DNA of 20,858 nt from positions 1-20,858 of the forward strand of contig CAAFZH010000023.1 in NCBI GenBank assembly GCA_900767495.1, read 5' to 3'. Positions 1-8,434 of the stretch are shown piece after piece; the stretch's first letter is position 1; the number at the start of each line of letters is the position of its first letter. Source of the stretch: Clostridia bacterium. GTDB lineage: Bacteria > Bacillota > Clostridia > Christensenellales > Borkfalkiaceae. The notes beneath the pieces are model-generated. The model did not search any database, had not been told where the DNA came from, and worked only from the letters and a program-made list of their open reading frames with translations. The translations under genes and the position numbers were made by a program.

Positions 1-726
1 TATCTCGGCGATACGCTCATATCTTCGCCTACTTGCGAGGAAAAGATCGACAACAACTCCGCAATAATTAAACTCGGCAATAAAGCGTCCGTCAGCGAGG
101 CGAAGACTATCGCGTCCGTTATAAAGAGCGGCTCTCTCGAAGTGGAACTCGAAGTAAACGAGTCGGGCGAGTTGAGTGCGACTCTCGGACAAGACGCCCT
201 TAAAAACGCTATGATTTCGGCGGGTATAGGTCTTGCGATAATCTTTATAATTCTTATCGCGGTTTACGGCGGTATGGGTATAGCGGCTTCTATCGCGCTT
301 CTTATTTACGTATTGTTGTACGTGGGCGTTCTCGCGGTGTTCCCGTTCGTTCAGTTGACTTTCCCCGGTATTGCGGGTATCATACTTTCCATAGGTATGG
401 CTGTTGACGCAAACGTAATTATCTTTGACAGAATCAAAGAGGAATACGCTATGGGTAAAACCCGTAAGGCGGCTATCGCGGCGGGTTATAAGCGCGCGGT
501 TATCACGGTTATCGACTCTAACGTAACCACTATACTGGCTGCAGTCGTCTTGTGGATACTTACCACGGGTTCGCTTAAAGGCTTTGCTATAACTTTGTTC
601 CTCGGCGTTCTGGTGTCTATGTTCACCGCGGTAGTGGTTACCCGTTGGCTTACCAACGTCGTTTCGGGACTTGTGATAGAAGAGAAGAAAGACAGGTTTC
701 TTGCTCTTAAAAGGAGGGCTGAATAA
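1..726 (+). CDS. secD: Protein translocase subunit SecD (5' end missing)
   Basis: The 5' end lies outside the window; the frame is open from base 1 and gives about 241 C-terminal residues. SecD works with SecF as an accessory membrane complex that uses the proton motive force to help pull preproteins out of the SecYEG channel. The visible part holds the end of the extracytoplasmic domain and then a run of hydrophobic segments. The SecD hallmark motif GMAVDANVIIFDRIKEE (bases about 391-444) lies in the conserved membrane region. A GTG at 142 is an internal codon, not the true start, because the reading frame and sequence similarity continue upstream of it. The stop codon overlaps the secF start (TAATG), so the two are translationally coupled. 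Separate secD and secF genes are common, although some Bacillota carry a fused secDF. Identification is firm. Confidence 0.95.
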   Translation, partial: YLGDTLISSPTCEEKIDNNSAIIKLGNKASVSEAKTIASVIKSGSLEVELEVNESGELSATLGQDALKNAMISAGIGLAIIFIILIAVYGGMGIAASIALLIYVLLYVGVLAVFPFVQLTFPGIAGIILSIGMAVDANVIIFDRIKEEYAMGKTRKAAIAAGYKRAVITVIDSNVTTILAAVVLWILTTGSLKGFAITLFLGVLVSMFTAVVVTRWLTNVVSGLVIEEKKDRFLALKRRAE

Positions 727-1862
727 TGTTTGATTCTTTGAAAAGCAAAAAAGTTAAAATAGTAGAAAAATACGTTATTTGCCTTTGCATAAGCCTTGCT
801 ATAATAATTGCGGGCGTGGTAATGGCGATAGTAAAGGGTACTAACTACGGTATAGACTTTACGGGCGGTATTAAAATTTCGGTTGACGCTTATACGGACG
901 TAGACAATTTCGATAGCGCGGATTTCGATAAGACCATAACCGAGTGGCTTACGAGTAAGACCGTTACCGAAAGCGGCGTAAGCGTAAATAAACCGCAATA
1001 TAAAATAAGCGGTAAACCCGCCATTAACGGTTCTAACTACGTATATACTCTTGAAATTTCGTATACTAAAGCCGACGGTACTGCGGTTGACAATATGCTT
1101 ACCGCGAGATCCGACGACGGAAAAGAGACTCTTGTAGAAGTTGAAAAAAATTATATCCGCGATCATCTCAACACCTATCTTAACGAGTATTATCAAAATA
1201 AATACGGTTCGGATATTACCAAGAAAGATATAGTAAGCCCCAACTCCGTGGGTAACGAATCTATGAAATATAACCTTCGCGCCGCGATAATAGCAATCGC
1301 CGTTGCGATAGTCGTTATACTTATTTATATAGCCATTCGTTTCACGCTTATATCGGGCGTTGCGGCGGTCCTCGCGCTTATTCACGACGTTGCTATAATG
1401 TTTGCGCTCACGACTATATTCCAGATTCCCGTAAACTCTACGTTTATAGCGGCGATAATAACTATAGTCGGGTATTCTATCAACGCGACGATAGTCGTTT
1501 TCGATAAGGTGAGGGAACTTGAAAGAAGACCTTCTTACGCAGAAGTAACCGACAAGGAAATTGCCAACGAGGCAATAATTTCCACTTTGGGCAGGTCGGT
1601 TTTAACTACCTTGACCACGCTCGTAATGATAGGTGCGTTGGCGATATTCGGTACGCAGTCTATCAGGGAATTTGCTTTGCCCATAATATTCGGTCTTTTG
1701 GCGGGCGCGTATTCTTCGGTATTGTTGTCCGCGCCGAGTTGGGTGTATTTAAGAAAACTTTTCAAACAGGCTGATAAGCGCCCGAAAGCAAAAGTTAAAG
1801 CGATAAAAACCGTTAAACCGACGGAAGAAGTTAAAGTAGAAACTGAAACCGAAAACGCTTAA
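726..1862 (+). CDS. secF: Protein translocase subunit SecF
   Basis: A 378-residue partner of SecD in the SecDF complex of the cytoplasmic membrane, which assists late steps of protein export. An N-terminal membrane helix (residues about 14-36) is followed by the FTGG motif (45-48), an extracytoplasmic domain to about residue 175, and then five hydrophobic segments. The SecF signature VGYSINATIVVFDKVRE lies at 248-264. The protein ends in a charged Lys/Glu-rich cytoplasmic tail (about 345-378), which is variable in this family. The ATG at 726 shares a base with the secD stop and is preceded by an excellent Shine-Dalgarno, AAGGAGGG at 711-718, with 7 nt spacing. A strong intrinsic terminator follows within 11 bp. 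Confidence 0.96.
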   Translation: MFDSLKSKKVKIVEKYVICLCISLAIIIAGVVMAIVKGTNYGIDFTGGIKISVDAYTDVDNFDSADFDKTITEWLTSKTVTESGVSVNKPQYKISGKPAINGSNYVYTLEISYTKADGTAVDNMLTARSDDGKETLVEVEKNYIRDHLNTYLNEYYQNKYGSDITKKDIVSPNSVGNESMKYNLRAAIIAIAVAIVVILIYIAIRFTLISGVAAVLALIHDVAIMFALTTIFQIPVNSTFIAAIITIVGYSINATIVVFDKVRELERRPSYAEVTDKEIANEAIISTLGRSVLTTLTTLVMIGALAIFGTQSIREFALPIIFGLLAGAYSSVLLSAPSWVYLRKLFKQADKRPKAKVKAIKTVKPTEEVKVETETENA

Positions 1863-1872
1863 AAGGAAGTAT

Positions 1873-1909
1873 ATGCGGACGGGATAACCCGTCCGCATTT
1901 TGTATTTTT
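1873..1909 (+). terminator. Intrinsic terminator between secF and recJ
   Basis: A perfect 11-bp stem, ATGCGGACGGG (1873-1883) paired with CCCGTCCGCAT (1888-1898), has a 4-nt ATAA loop and is followed by TTTTGTATTTTT. The recJ start codon begins at the base immediately after the T-run, so transcripts that read through are needed for recJ unless a promoter lies inside secF. The left arm also contains a 4-codon ORF (see findings). Confidence 0.88.
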
Positions 1910-4210
1910 ATGATTATCGTTCGTGAGCCGCCGCAAGGCACGGAAAATTTAATAGAAGAAATTTCCGCCGCGTTTTCGCTTTCAAAGCGATTTGCGCGTA
2001 TTTTAGTTGCGCGCGGAATAAATTCGGTTGCGGATGCGGACGAATTTTTGCACCCCGAAAAAGCCGAGGTTAAGGACGAGTTTTTAACCCACGGAATAAA
2101 AGAGGCGGTTGAGCGTATAACCGTTGCAAGGGATAACGGCGAAACGGTAGTCGTATTCGGCGATTACGACGCCGACGGCATTACCGCTACGACGATAGCG
2201 GTAAGGGCGTTAAAAGAATTCGGCATAGAGGCAATACCCGTTATTCCCGAACGCGAAAACGGTTACGGTTTAACTCAAGGCATTTTGGAAGAAGTGCTTG
2301 AGAATTATTGTCCCGACCTTATTTTAACGGTAGACTGCGGCATATCTGCGGTAAGTCAGATAGAGGAACTTGCCGATCTCGGGGTGGACGTTATCGTAAC
2401 CGACCATCACGAGTTGCCCGACGAATTGCCGCATTGCATAGTTGTGAACTGTAAAATAGAGGACGGTTTCACGTTTAACGGTCTTTGCGGTGCGGGCGTT
2501 GCGTATAAACTCGCGCATGCGCTCATAGGTAATCAAGCCGACAAGTTTATCGATCTTGCCGCAATAGCGACCGTTGCCGACAGTATGCCTTTGACGGGCG
2601 AAAACAGAAAAATAGTCGCCGAGGGCGTTAAAAGAATAGATAGCGGTAAGTGCTGTAAAGTTGTTAAAGCGCTCGTTAAGGCGAGTGGGACGAAAGAAAG
2701 TATTTCGGCAGCCTCGCTTGCGTTCGTAATCGCTCCGCGCATAAACGCCGCGGGCAGAATGGGCAACGCAAGACTTGCGCTAAAAGCATTTTTGAGCGAC
2801 GACGATACCGAGATAACCGAAATAGTAGAAAAACTCAATACTTTTAACGCCGAAAGGCAAATAAAATGCGATGAACTGTACAAAAGCGCAAAAGAAAAAC
2901 TCGCGCGTAAATCTCCGCTTTTAAAAGTAAACGTATTGTACGATAAAAAGTGGAATACGGGGCTTGTCGGCATAGTTGCGGCAAAACTCGTAGAGGAAAC
3001 GCAAAAACCGACCGTTCTGTTTACCGAGCGCGACGGATTACTGCACGGCAGCGCGCGTTCGGTTGCTGGGCTTAATATTTACGAGGCGTTAAAGTACGCT
3101 CAAAGCACCACCGAAGATTTCGGCGGACACGCCCAGGCGGCAGGCGTAACGGTCAAACCCGAAAATCTCGCCACGTTCGAGGACGTTCTCGACGAATATA
3201 TCACTAAAAATTGCGATATAAAAAGTCTTGACGCGGTTGTCGTCGCCGACGAACTTACGACCGAACCTTTAACGCTCGAATTTGCCGAAGAACTCGAGAA
3301 ATTAGAACCTTGCGGAACGGGCAATAAAAAGCCGTGTTTCGTAACTTGCGTAAACGACGCGGGAGCGTCGCCCTTAAAATACGGTTCGCCGCATCTGTCG
3401 TTTACGAACGGACTCGTCAATATGCTTTATTTCGGCGGCGAGGGCGATTTGCCCGTGCTTAATTCGCCCATAAAGAAAATGGTTGTTTTCGAGCCGAATA
3501 TTTCTTGCTATAACGGTCAAAAATCCGTAAAAGGCTACGTGCGGTCGGTTGAAACCGTAAATTTTGACGATTCTTACGCCGCCGATACTCTCTTTTCGGT
3601 CGCGCTCGAATCGGTAAATAAGAAAAAAACCGATTATAAGGCGATTAACGCTAAACAAGCCGAAGATATGATTACTCTTGCAAAAAAGAGTATTTACGGC
3701 ACTTTGTTCGTCGTTTCTTCGCCTGAAACTTACGAGCGCTTTCCCGAACTCAAAGATTTTACGACTTATGCGTTTACCGTAAACGGCAAAAACAACGTAA
3801 ATTCGGTTTGTTTCGGTCTTAAAGGCGAAATTCCGTCGGGGTACACACGCGCGGTTTATCTCGATTTGCCGCTTAGCGTGGTAAAACGGAGCGAAAATAT
3901 TGAGAATTTCGTAAATACGGAAATTAAAGGTTTCGACTTAAGCGGTTTAACCGTAGACAGGGCGGCGCTTGGCGGCGTTTATCTTGCGATAAAGCGTTCG
4001 GGTGCGAAATTCGTTTCCGTAAGAGAGGTTTGCGCGGCTATCGGCAACGGCTATTCGCCCCGTCAGATTAAGTTTGCGGTCAAGGTTTTCAAAGAACTCG
4101 GACTTATAAAAAACGAAAACGGCAAATTTTTCGCAGTCGGCGGCGCAAAACGCGAACTTACAGATTCACCGACCTATAAGGCGGTTAAAGCCTATATCGA
4201 GGGTAGATAA
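1910..4210 (+). CDS. recJ: Single-stranded-DNA-specific exonuclease RecJ
   Basis: At 766 residues this is the long Bacillota form of RecJ, a DHH-family 5'-3' exonuclease on single-stranded DNA that acts in recombination and repair. The DHH motifs are intact: DYDADG (85-90), the VDCG segment (141-144), DHH (165-167) and a further metal-binding Asp at 224 in ATVADSMP. The DHHA1 substrate-binding domain follows, with GRMGNA (282-287) and GGHAQAAG (405-412). An OB-fold region begins near LEPCGTGNKKP (about 460). The last 250 residues are the less conserved C-terminal extension of the Bacillota type. The ATG at 1910 is the only plausible conventional start, since the upstream in-frame codons cross the terminator with only ATT or ATA. 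It has no Shine-Dalgarno, which is odd. The stop overlaps the rel start (TAATG). Confidence 0.95.
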   Translation: MIIVREPPQGTENLIEEISAAFSLSKRFARILVARGINSVADADEFLHPEKAEVKDEFLTHGIKEAVERITVARDNGETVVVFGDYDADGITATTIAVRALKEFGIEAIPVIPERENGYGLTQGILEEVLENYCPDLILTVDCGISAVSQIEELADLGVDVIVTDHHELPDELPHCIVVNCKIEDGFTFNGLCGAGVAYKLAHALIGNQADKFIDLAAIATVADSMPLTGENRKIVAEGVKRIDSGKCCKVVKALVKASGTKESISAASLAFVIAPRINAAGRMGNARLALKAFLSDDDTEITEIVEKLNTFNAERQIKCDELYKSAKEKLARKSPLLKVNVLYDKKWNTGLVGIVAAKLVEETQKPTVLFTERDGLLHGSARSVAGLNIYEALKYAQSTTEDFGGHAQAAGVTVKPENLATFEDVLDEYITKNCDIKSLDAVVVADELTTEPLTLEFAEELEKLEPCGTGNKKPCFVTCVNDAGASPLKYGSPHLSFTNGLVNMLYFGGEGDLPVLNSPIKKMVVFEPNISCYNGQKSVKGYVRSVETVNFDDSYAADTLFSVALESVNKKKTDYKAINAKQAEDMITLAKKSIYGTLFVVSSPETYERFPELKDFTTYAFTVNGKNNVNSVCFGLKGEIPSGYTRAVYLDLPLSVVKRSENIENFVNTEIKGFDLSGLTVDRAALGGVYLAIKRSGAKFVSVREVCAAIGNGYSPRQIKFAVKVFKELGLIKNENGKFFAVGGAKRELTDSPTYKAVKAYIEGR

Positions 4211-6342
4211 TGTACGAAGAAATACTTAAACAAATAGCGGAAACTTACAATTCTGCCGAACAAGCGGTGTTAAATCACGCTTTCTATTTCGCCAAATCCG
4301 CTCATACGGGTCAAAAACGCGCCTCGGGCGAGGAATATTTTACGCACCCCGTTGCCGTCGCCAAGATATTGATTGATCTCGGTATGGACTACAACACCGT
4401 AGCCGCTGCTTTTCTGCACGACGTGGTAGAGGATACGCCCGTTTCCGAAAGCGATATTAAAGCCGAATTCGGCGACGAGATACTCGAACTCGTTGCGGGC
4501 GTTACAAAACTCGATAAAATAGAATTCAAATCGCACGAAGAAGAGCAAGCCGAAAATTTTAAAAAGATTTTCGTTTCTATGGCTAAGGATATAAGGGTTA
4601 TAATCATTAAGTTGGCGGACAGGTTGCACAATATGCGTTCGCTTAACTTTTTGTCGCAGGAAAGGCAACTGCGTATGGCTCACGAAACGCTCGATATTTA
4701 CGCGCCGCTCGCGGGTAGGCTGGGTATATCGCAAATCAAATGCGAACTCGAAGATTTGTGCTTAAAATATATCGATCCCGAGGCTTACGAATATTTATCC
4801 GTAAACATAAACAGTAAACTGACCGAACGGCAGGAGTTCGTAGAGTCGGTCGTTAAAGAAATCAAAGAGATATTGGACGAGTCGCACATAGTCGGCGATG
4901 TTTTCGGTCGCCCCAAGCACTTTTACAGTATCTACAAAAAAATGAAAAAGCAGAACAAAACGCTCGATCAGATTTACGATCTGACCGCCGTAAGGGTAAT
5001 AGTCGATACGGTGGACGAGTGTTACGAACTGCTTGGTAAAATTCATAAAAAATGGAAACCTATTCCCGGGCGTATAAAAGATTATATCGCTATGCCCAAG
5101 GAGAATATGTACCAAAGTCTGCATACGACGGTTGTAACCGAGTTCGGTAAAATTTTCGAGATACAGATCCGCACCAAGGATATGAACCGCACCGCCGAAT
5201 ACGGTATCGCGGCGCATTGGAAGTATAAAGAAAATAAGGAAAATTCCGATAGTTTCGATAAGCGTTTGTCCTGGATAAGGGAGGTAATGGAGTGGCAGGG
5301 CGGACTTAACAATTCCACCGAGTTTATCGAAAGTTTAAAAGGCGACGTGTATAACAGCGAAGTCCTCGTTTTTACGCCCAAAGGCGAGGTTATAAGCCTC
5401 GTAAAGGACGCAACGCCCATAGACTTTGCGTACCGTATACACACCGAGGTCGGTAATAAATGCGTGGGCGCGAAGGTAAACGGTAAAATCGTTCCGCTTA
5501 ATTCCACGCTTACGACGGGCGATATCGTAGAGGTTATAACCTCTAAACTTTCCAAAGGTCCTTCGTGGGACTGGCTCAGAATAGCAAAATCGTCGGGCGC
5601 GAAAGCGAAAATCAAAGCCTTTTATAAAAAGGCTATGCAGGTCGATAACGAAAAACTCGGCAAGAGTATGTTGGAGGCGGAGGCGAAAAACCGCGGCTAC
5701 GTTTTTGCAGACCTACTCAACCCCGTCAGTTTTGAAAGGGTAAGCCAAAGGCTGTCTTTTTCCACCGTGGAAGAGATGTACGCGGCGGTCGGCTGCGGCG
5801 CGGTAACCATAAACCAGGTTCTTTTAAAACTTATCGATTATTACCGTAAAGACGTACCCCAAATTGCGCCTGCCACGCAAAATAAGCGTGAAGATAAGGA
5901 CGCAAGCGGCGTAAAAATCAAGGGTATGGACGGACTTTTAGTCCGCTTTGCGGGGTGTTGCAATCCCGTGCCGGGCGATGAAATCGTAGGGTTTGTTTCA
6001 CGCGGCAGGGGCGTAACCATTCACCGCAAGGACTGCCCCAACTTAAAGAACGAAGAATCCGAACGCTTACTCGACGCCGAGTGGACGGGCAGCGTGGGCA
6101 GTTTCACCGTTTCCGTAAGGGTTATCGGCGGCGAGAATACGCCGATTTTAGTGTTTGTTTCCAACGCCTGCACGTCTTTGGGGCTTACGATTACTTCGGT
6201 AAACGGTCGATTAGACCCCAAAACGCGACAATCCATAGTCGATTTTACCATAAAACTTAATAAAAAGGAACACATCGACCTGTTATTTGCCAAAATACGG
6301 CAAAATCCCGAAATTGACGACGTTTACAGGTTGGTAACTTAA
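4210..6342 (+). CDS. rel: Bifunctional (p)ppGpp synthetase/hydrolase, RelA/SpoT (Rel) family
   Basis: A 710-residue long RSH protein that makes and degrades the alarmone (p)ppGpp in the stringent response. The domain order is complete. The HD hydrolase comes first, with HD at 70-71, the VVEDT segment (72-76) and KLADRLHNMR (134-143), so hydrolase activity is expected. The synthetase domain follows (RPKHFYSIYKKM 234-245, RIKDYIAMPKENMYQSLHT 288-306, EIQIRT 317-322). Then come a TGS domain (about 384-445), a Cys-containing conserved motif (CCNP 583-586, RKDCPN 606-611) and a C-terminal ACT domain (about 631-708). Both catalytic halves look intact, which fits the single bifunctional Rel of Bacillota rather than a degenerate RelA. 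The start overlaps the recJ stop, and GAGGG a few bases upstream serves as ribosome-binding site. Confidence 0.96.
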   Translation: MYEEILKQIAETYNSAEQAVLNHAFYFAKSAHTGQKRASGEEYFTHPVAVAKILIDLGMDYNTVAAAFLHDVVEDTPVSESDIKAEFGDEILELVAGVTKLDKIEFKSHEEEQAENFKKIFVSMAKDIRVIIIKLADRLHNMRSLNFLSQERQLRMAHETLDIYAPLAGRLGISQIKCELEDLCLKYIDPEAYEYLSVNINSKLTERQEFVESVVKEIKEILDESHIVGDVFGRPKHFYSIYKKMKKQNKTLDQIYDLTAVRVIVDTVDECYELLGKIHKKWKPIPGRIKDYIAMPKENMYQSLHTTVVTEFGKIFEIQIRTKDMNRTAEYGIAAHWKYKENKENSDSFDKRLSWIREVMEWQGGLNNSTEFIESLKGDVYNSEVLVFTPKGEVISLVKDATPIDFAYRIHTEVGNKCVGAKVNGKIVPLNSTLTTGDIVEVITSKLSKGPSWDWLRIAKSSGAKAKIKAFYKKAMQVDNEKLGKSMLEAEAKNRGYVFADLLNPVSFERVSQRLSFSTVEEMYAAVGCGAVTINQVLLKLIDYYRKDVPQIAPATQNKREDKDASGVKIKGMDGLLVRFAGCCNPVPGDEIVGFVSRGRGVTIHRKDCPNLKNEESERLLDAEWTGSVGSFTVSVRVIGGENTPILVFVSNACTSLGLTITSVNGRLDPKTRQSIVDFTIKLNKKEHIDLLFAKIRQNPEIDDVYRLVT

Positions 6343-6343
6343 A

Positions 6344-6964
6344 ATGAATATAATCAGGCAAATAGTGCCGCCGCTCAACGTCAATTGTTATATTCTGGCG
6401 GACGAAAAAACTAAAAACTGCATAGTTATCGATGCGGGCGGAGGTTACGACGTAGTAAAGCAAACTACCGACTCGCTCGGTTATAAAATTATAGGCGCGG
6501 CGTTTACGCACGGGCATTACGACCACGCGCTTGACGGACATAAGTTCAAAGAAAACGGCGTACCCGTCTATATTACGCAAAAAGACGAGGAACTTTTGCA
6601 GGGCAGGGGTAATCTCGCGCGCTATTGCGGCGTAAAAATGCAGCCGTTTACCGCGGACGGCTACCTTAGCGAGGGCGACAACGAGATAGGCGAATTTAAA
6701 TTTAAAGTTTTGTTTACCCCGGGGCATACCGCAGGCTCGTGTTGCTTTTTATTCGGCGACACTTTGTTTTGCGGCGATACGCTCTTCAAGGGTAATTACG
6801 GCAGGTGCGATTTTCCGTCGGGCAGTATGGAAGATATGAAAAAATCGATTTTCGGCAAATTGTTTTTATTGCCCGTCGGCACCGTACTTTATCCCGGACA
6901 CGGCGAGCCTACGACTATCGGCGACGAAATAAAGGACAACCCCATAAATGATTATAAAGACTGA
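6344..6964 (+). CDS. MBL-fold metallohydrolase (glyoxalase II-like/YcbL-like)
   Basis: A 206-residue compact metallo-beta-lactamase-fold hydrolase. The dinuclear metal site is complete: HGHYDH (56-61), a downstream His in PGHTAG (H128), Asp in CGDT (D145) and a final His in YPGHGEP (H186). This layout is that of the small glyoxalase II-like hydrolases often found between rel and hemZ in Clostridia. The natural substrate of this clade is not settled; thioester hydrolysis is a reasonable guess, but the protein lacks the longer C-terminal domain of classical GloB. The start follows the rel stop by one base with only a weak ribosome-binding site, suggesting coupling to rel translation. The 3' end overlaps hemZ by 17 bp. 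Confidence 0.9.
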   Translation: MNIIRQIVPPLNVNCYILADEKTKNCIVIDAGGGYDVVKQTTDSLGYKIIGAAFTHGHYDHALDGHKFKENGVPVYITQKDEELLQGRGNLARYCGVKMQPFTADGYLSEGDNEIGEFKFKVLFTPGHTAGSCCFLFGDTLFCGDTLFKGNYGRCDFPSGSMEDMKKSIFGKLFLLPVGTVLYPGHGEPTTIGDEIKDNPINDYKD

Positions 6965-8312
6965 TTTTGAAAAACTCGAAGCGGAACTTTTAGAAGAGTC
7001 TAAATTTTTCGATACGCCCGAAGATCTCGAAGTTATACATACTCACGCCTATGAAAACGGTAAGTTTATAAATAAAATAACCGTCGGCGGCAAAGAGTAC
7101 GGTTTTGAAAATTCGCACCCGTACCGCGACGAAACAGAGTTCCTTCGTTACGAAAAGCGTTATGCCAAATTATCGCTCTATAACGCGCTTTCCGACTATT
7201 TGGGCGTAAGCCTTCCCTGGGGCGCGCTTACGGGTATTCGCCCCGTAAAGTTTGCTTACAACGAAGGCGACGAATGGAGAAAAGTAATGCGCGACGAAAT
7301 GCACGTCAGCGAGAAAAAACTCGATATGGTTTCACGCATTATAGACAGTCAGAAGGGCGTGTACGATAAAACGGAAGGTAATTGCGACTTGTTTATAAGC
7401 GTTCCGTTCTGCCCGTCGCGTTGCTTATATTGTTCGTTCGTTTCTAACGAAATAGGCAAAGAAAAACGCCTGGAAGAATACGTTTCCGCGCTTTGCAAGG
7501 AGATACGCGCGGCGTTGCCGCTTATTAAAAATTTGCGTTCGGTGTATATCGGCGGCGGTACGCCCGTATCGTTGCCGCTTGACTTGCTCGAAAGAATTTT
7601 GCAAACCGTAGGAAAGGTAGATTGCGAGTATACGGTGGAGGCGGGCAGACCCGATTGTATAGACGACGCCACGCTTACGCTTTTGAAAAAATACGGGGTT
7701 ACGCGCGTTTGCGTAAATCCGCAGTCTTTCAGCGATAAAACGCTCGCGCTGATTGGCAGGAAACATTCCGCCAAGGACGTTATCGACAAATTCGCGCTTG
7801 CGAAAAAACACGGATTTATAGTAAATACCGATTTGATTGCGGGACTTACCGGCGAAACCTTCGAGGATTTTAAACGAAGTATAGATATTGCCGCCAGGTT
7901 ATCGCCCGAAAATATCACCGTGCATACGCTTTCGCTTAAAAAAGGCAGTATTTTAAAAGAAAGTTGCGAGAGATTAAACGCCGGCGATATAGAAAAAATG
8001 GTGGACTACGCCGCCGAAACGCTTATTTCAAACGGTTACGCGCCCTATTATACTTATCGGCAAAAATATATGGCGGGTAATCTCGAAAACACCGGGTATA
8101 CCAAAAGCGGTTACGCTTGCGTTTATAACGTGGACGTAATGGAAGAAATTGCCGATAATCTCGCCTGCGGCGCGAACGGCGTCAGCAAAAAACTTTTTGA
8201 CGGCGGCGAGAGAATCGAGCGTTACGGCGCGCCCAAAGATATAAAGACTTATATAGACAAAATCGACGAAATTATAAGCCGAAAAAATAAACTTTTTGCA
8301 AACGGACGATAA
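6948..8312 (+). CDS. hemZ: HemZ-type radical SAM protein (coproporphyrinogen III dehydrogenase-like)
   Basis: A 454-residue radical SAM enzyme of the HemZ clade, annotated as oxygen-independent coproporphyrinogen III dehydrogenase (oxidative decarboxylation to protoporphyrinogen IX). The 4Fe-4S cluster motif is C155-x3-C159-x2-C162 (PFCPSRCLYCSF), the SAM-binding GGGTP is at 201-205, and the N-terminal HemZ signature LPWGALTGIRPVKF is at 89-102. The N-terminal 150 residues preceding the radical SAM core separate HemZ from HemN and HemW. The ATG at 6948 is preceded by AAAGGA (6931-6936) and overlaps the MBL gene. No haem biosynthesis genes are visible here. Since many anaerobic Clostridia lack the rest of the pathway, the exact substrate is uncertain even though the family call is firm. 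Confidence 0.92.
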   Translation: MIIKTDFEKLEAELLEESKFFDTPEDLEVIHTHAYENGKFINKITVGGKEYGFENSHPYRDETEFLRYEKRYAKLSLYNALSDYLGVSLPWGALTGIRPVKFAYNEGDEWRKVMRDEMHVSEKKLDMVSRIIDSQKGVYDKTEGNCDLFISVPFCPSRCLYCSFVSNEIGKEKRLEEYVSALCKEIRAALPLIKNLRSVYIGGGTPVSLPLDLLERILQTVGKVDCEYTVEAGRPDCIDDATLTLLKKYGVTRVCVNPQSFSDKTLALIGRKHSAKDVIDKFALAKKHGFIVNTDLIAGLTGETFEDFKRSIDIAARLSPENITVHTLSLKKGSILKESCERLNAGDIEKMVDYAAETLISNGYAPYYTYRQKYMAGNLENTGYTKSGYACVYNVDVMEEIADNLACGANGVSKKLFDGGERIERYGAPKDIKTYIDKIDEIISRKNKLFANGR

Positions 8313-8318
8313 ATTCGT

Positions 8319-8347
8319 TTGCAATTTTCTTTTATATATGGTAATAT
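8319..8347 (+). promoter_or_regulatory. SigA-type promoter of rpsO
   Basis: TTGCAA (8319-8324) and TAATAT (8342-8347) are separated by exactly 17 bp, immediately after the hemZ stop. Transcription would start near 8353-8354, leaving an rpsO leader of about 80 nt. Confidence 0.65.
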
Positions 8348-8351
8348 ATAG

Positions 8352-8405
8352 GAGTGCTTAAAGCGAAGTTTTGCGAACACTCGACGCATTGCTACGTTTT
8401 AAGTG
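8352..8405 (+). promoter_or_regulatory. Structured rpsO leader, candidate S15 autoregulatory RNA
   Basis: CUUAAAGCG (8357-8365) can pair with CGUUUUAAG (8395-8403) over 9 bp, including a G.U pair next to a C-G pair. Inside it UGCG (8372-8375) pairs with CGCA (8385-8388), closing a 9-nt loop that contains CACUC (8378-8382). That loop is complementary to GAGUG (8352-8356) just 5' of the long stem, so a pseudoknot is possible if the transcript begins early enough. S15 is known to repress its own mRNA through structured leaders in several bacterial groups. Assignment here is inference from pairing and position only. Confidence 0.45.
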
Positions 8406-8434
8406 AATAATTTCCATGCAGGAGGATAAACAAA

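Noticed and set aside
142..144. GTG at 142 as the start of secD
   Set aside because: The frame is open to base 1 and the protein continues upstream as SecD, so the gene is truncated by the window.
486..1385. Long minus-strand ORF (299 codons) across secD and secF
   Set aside because: It is antisense to two well-recognised genes, with a composition typical of a shadow frame and no family resemblance.
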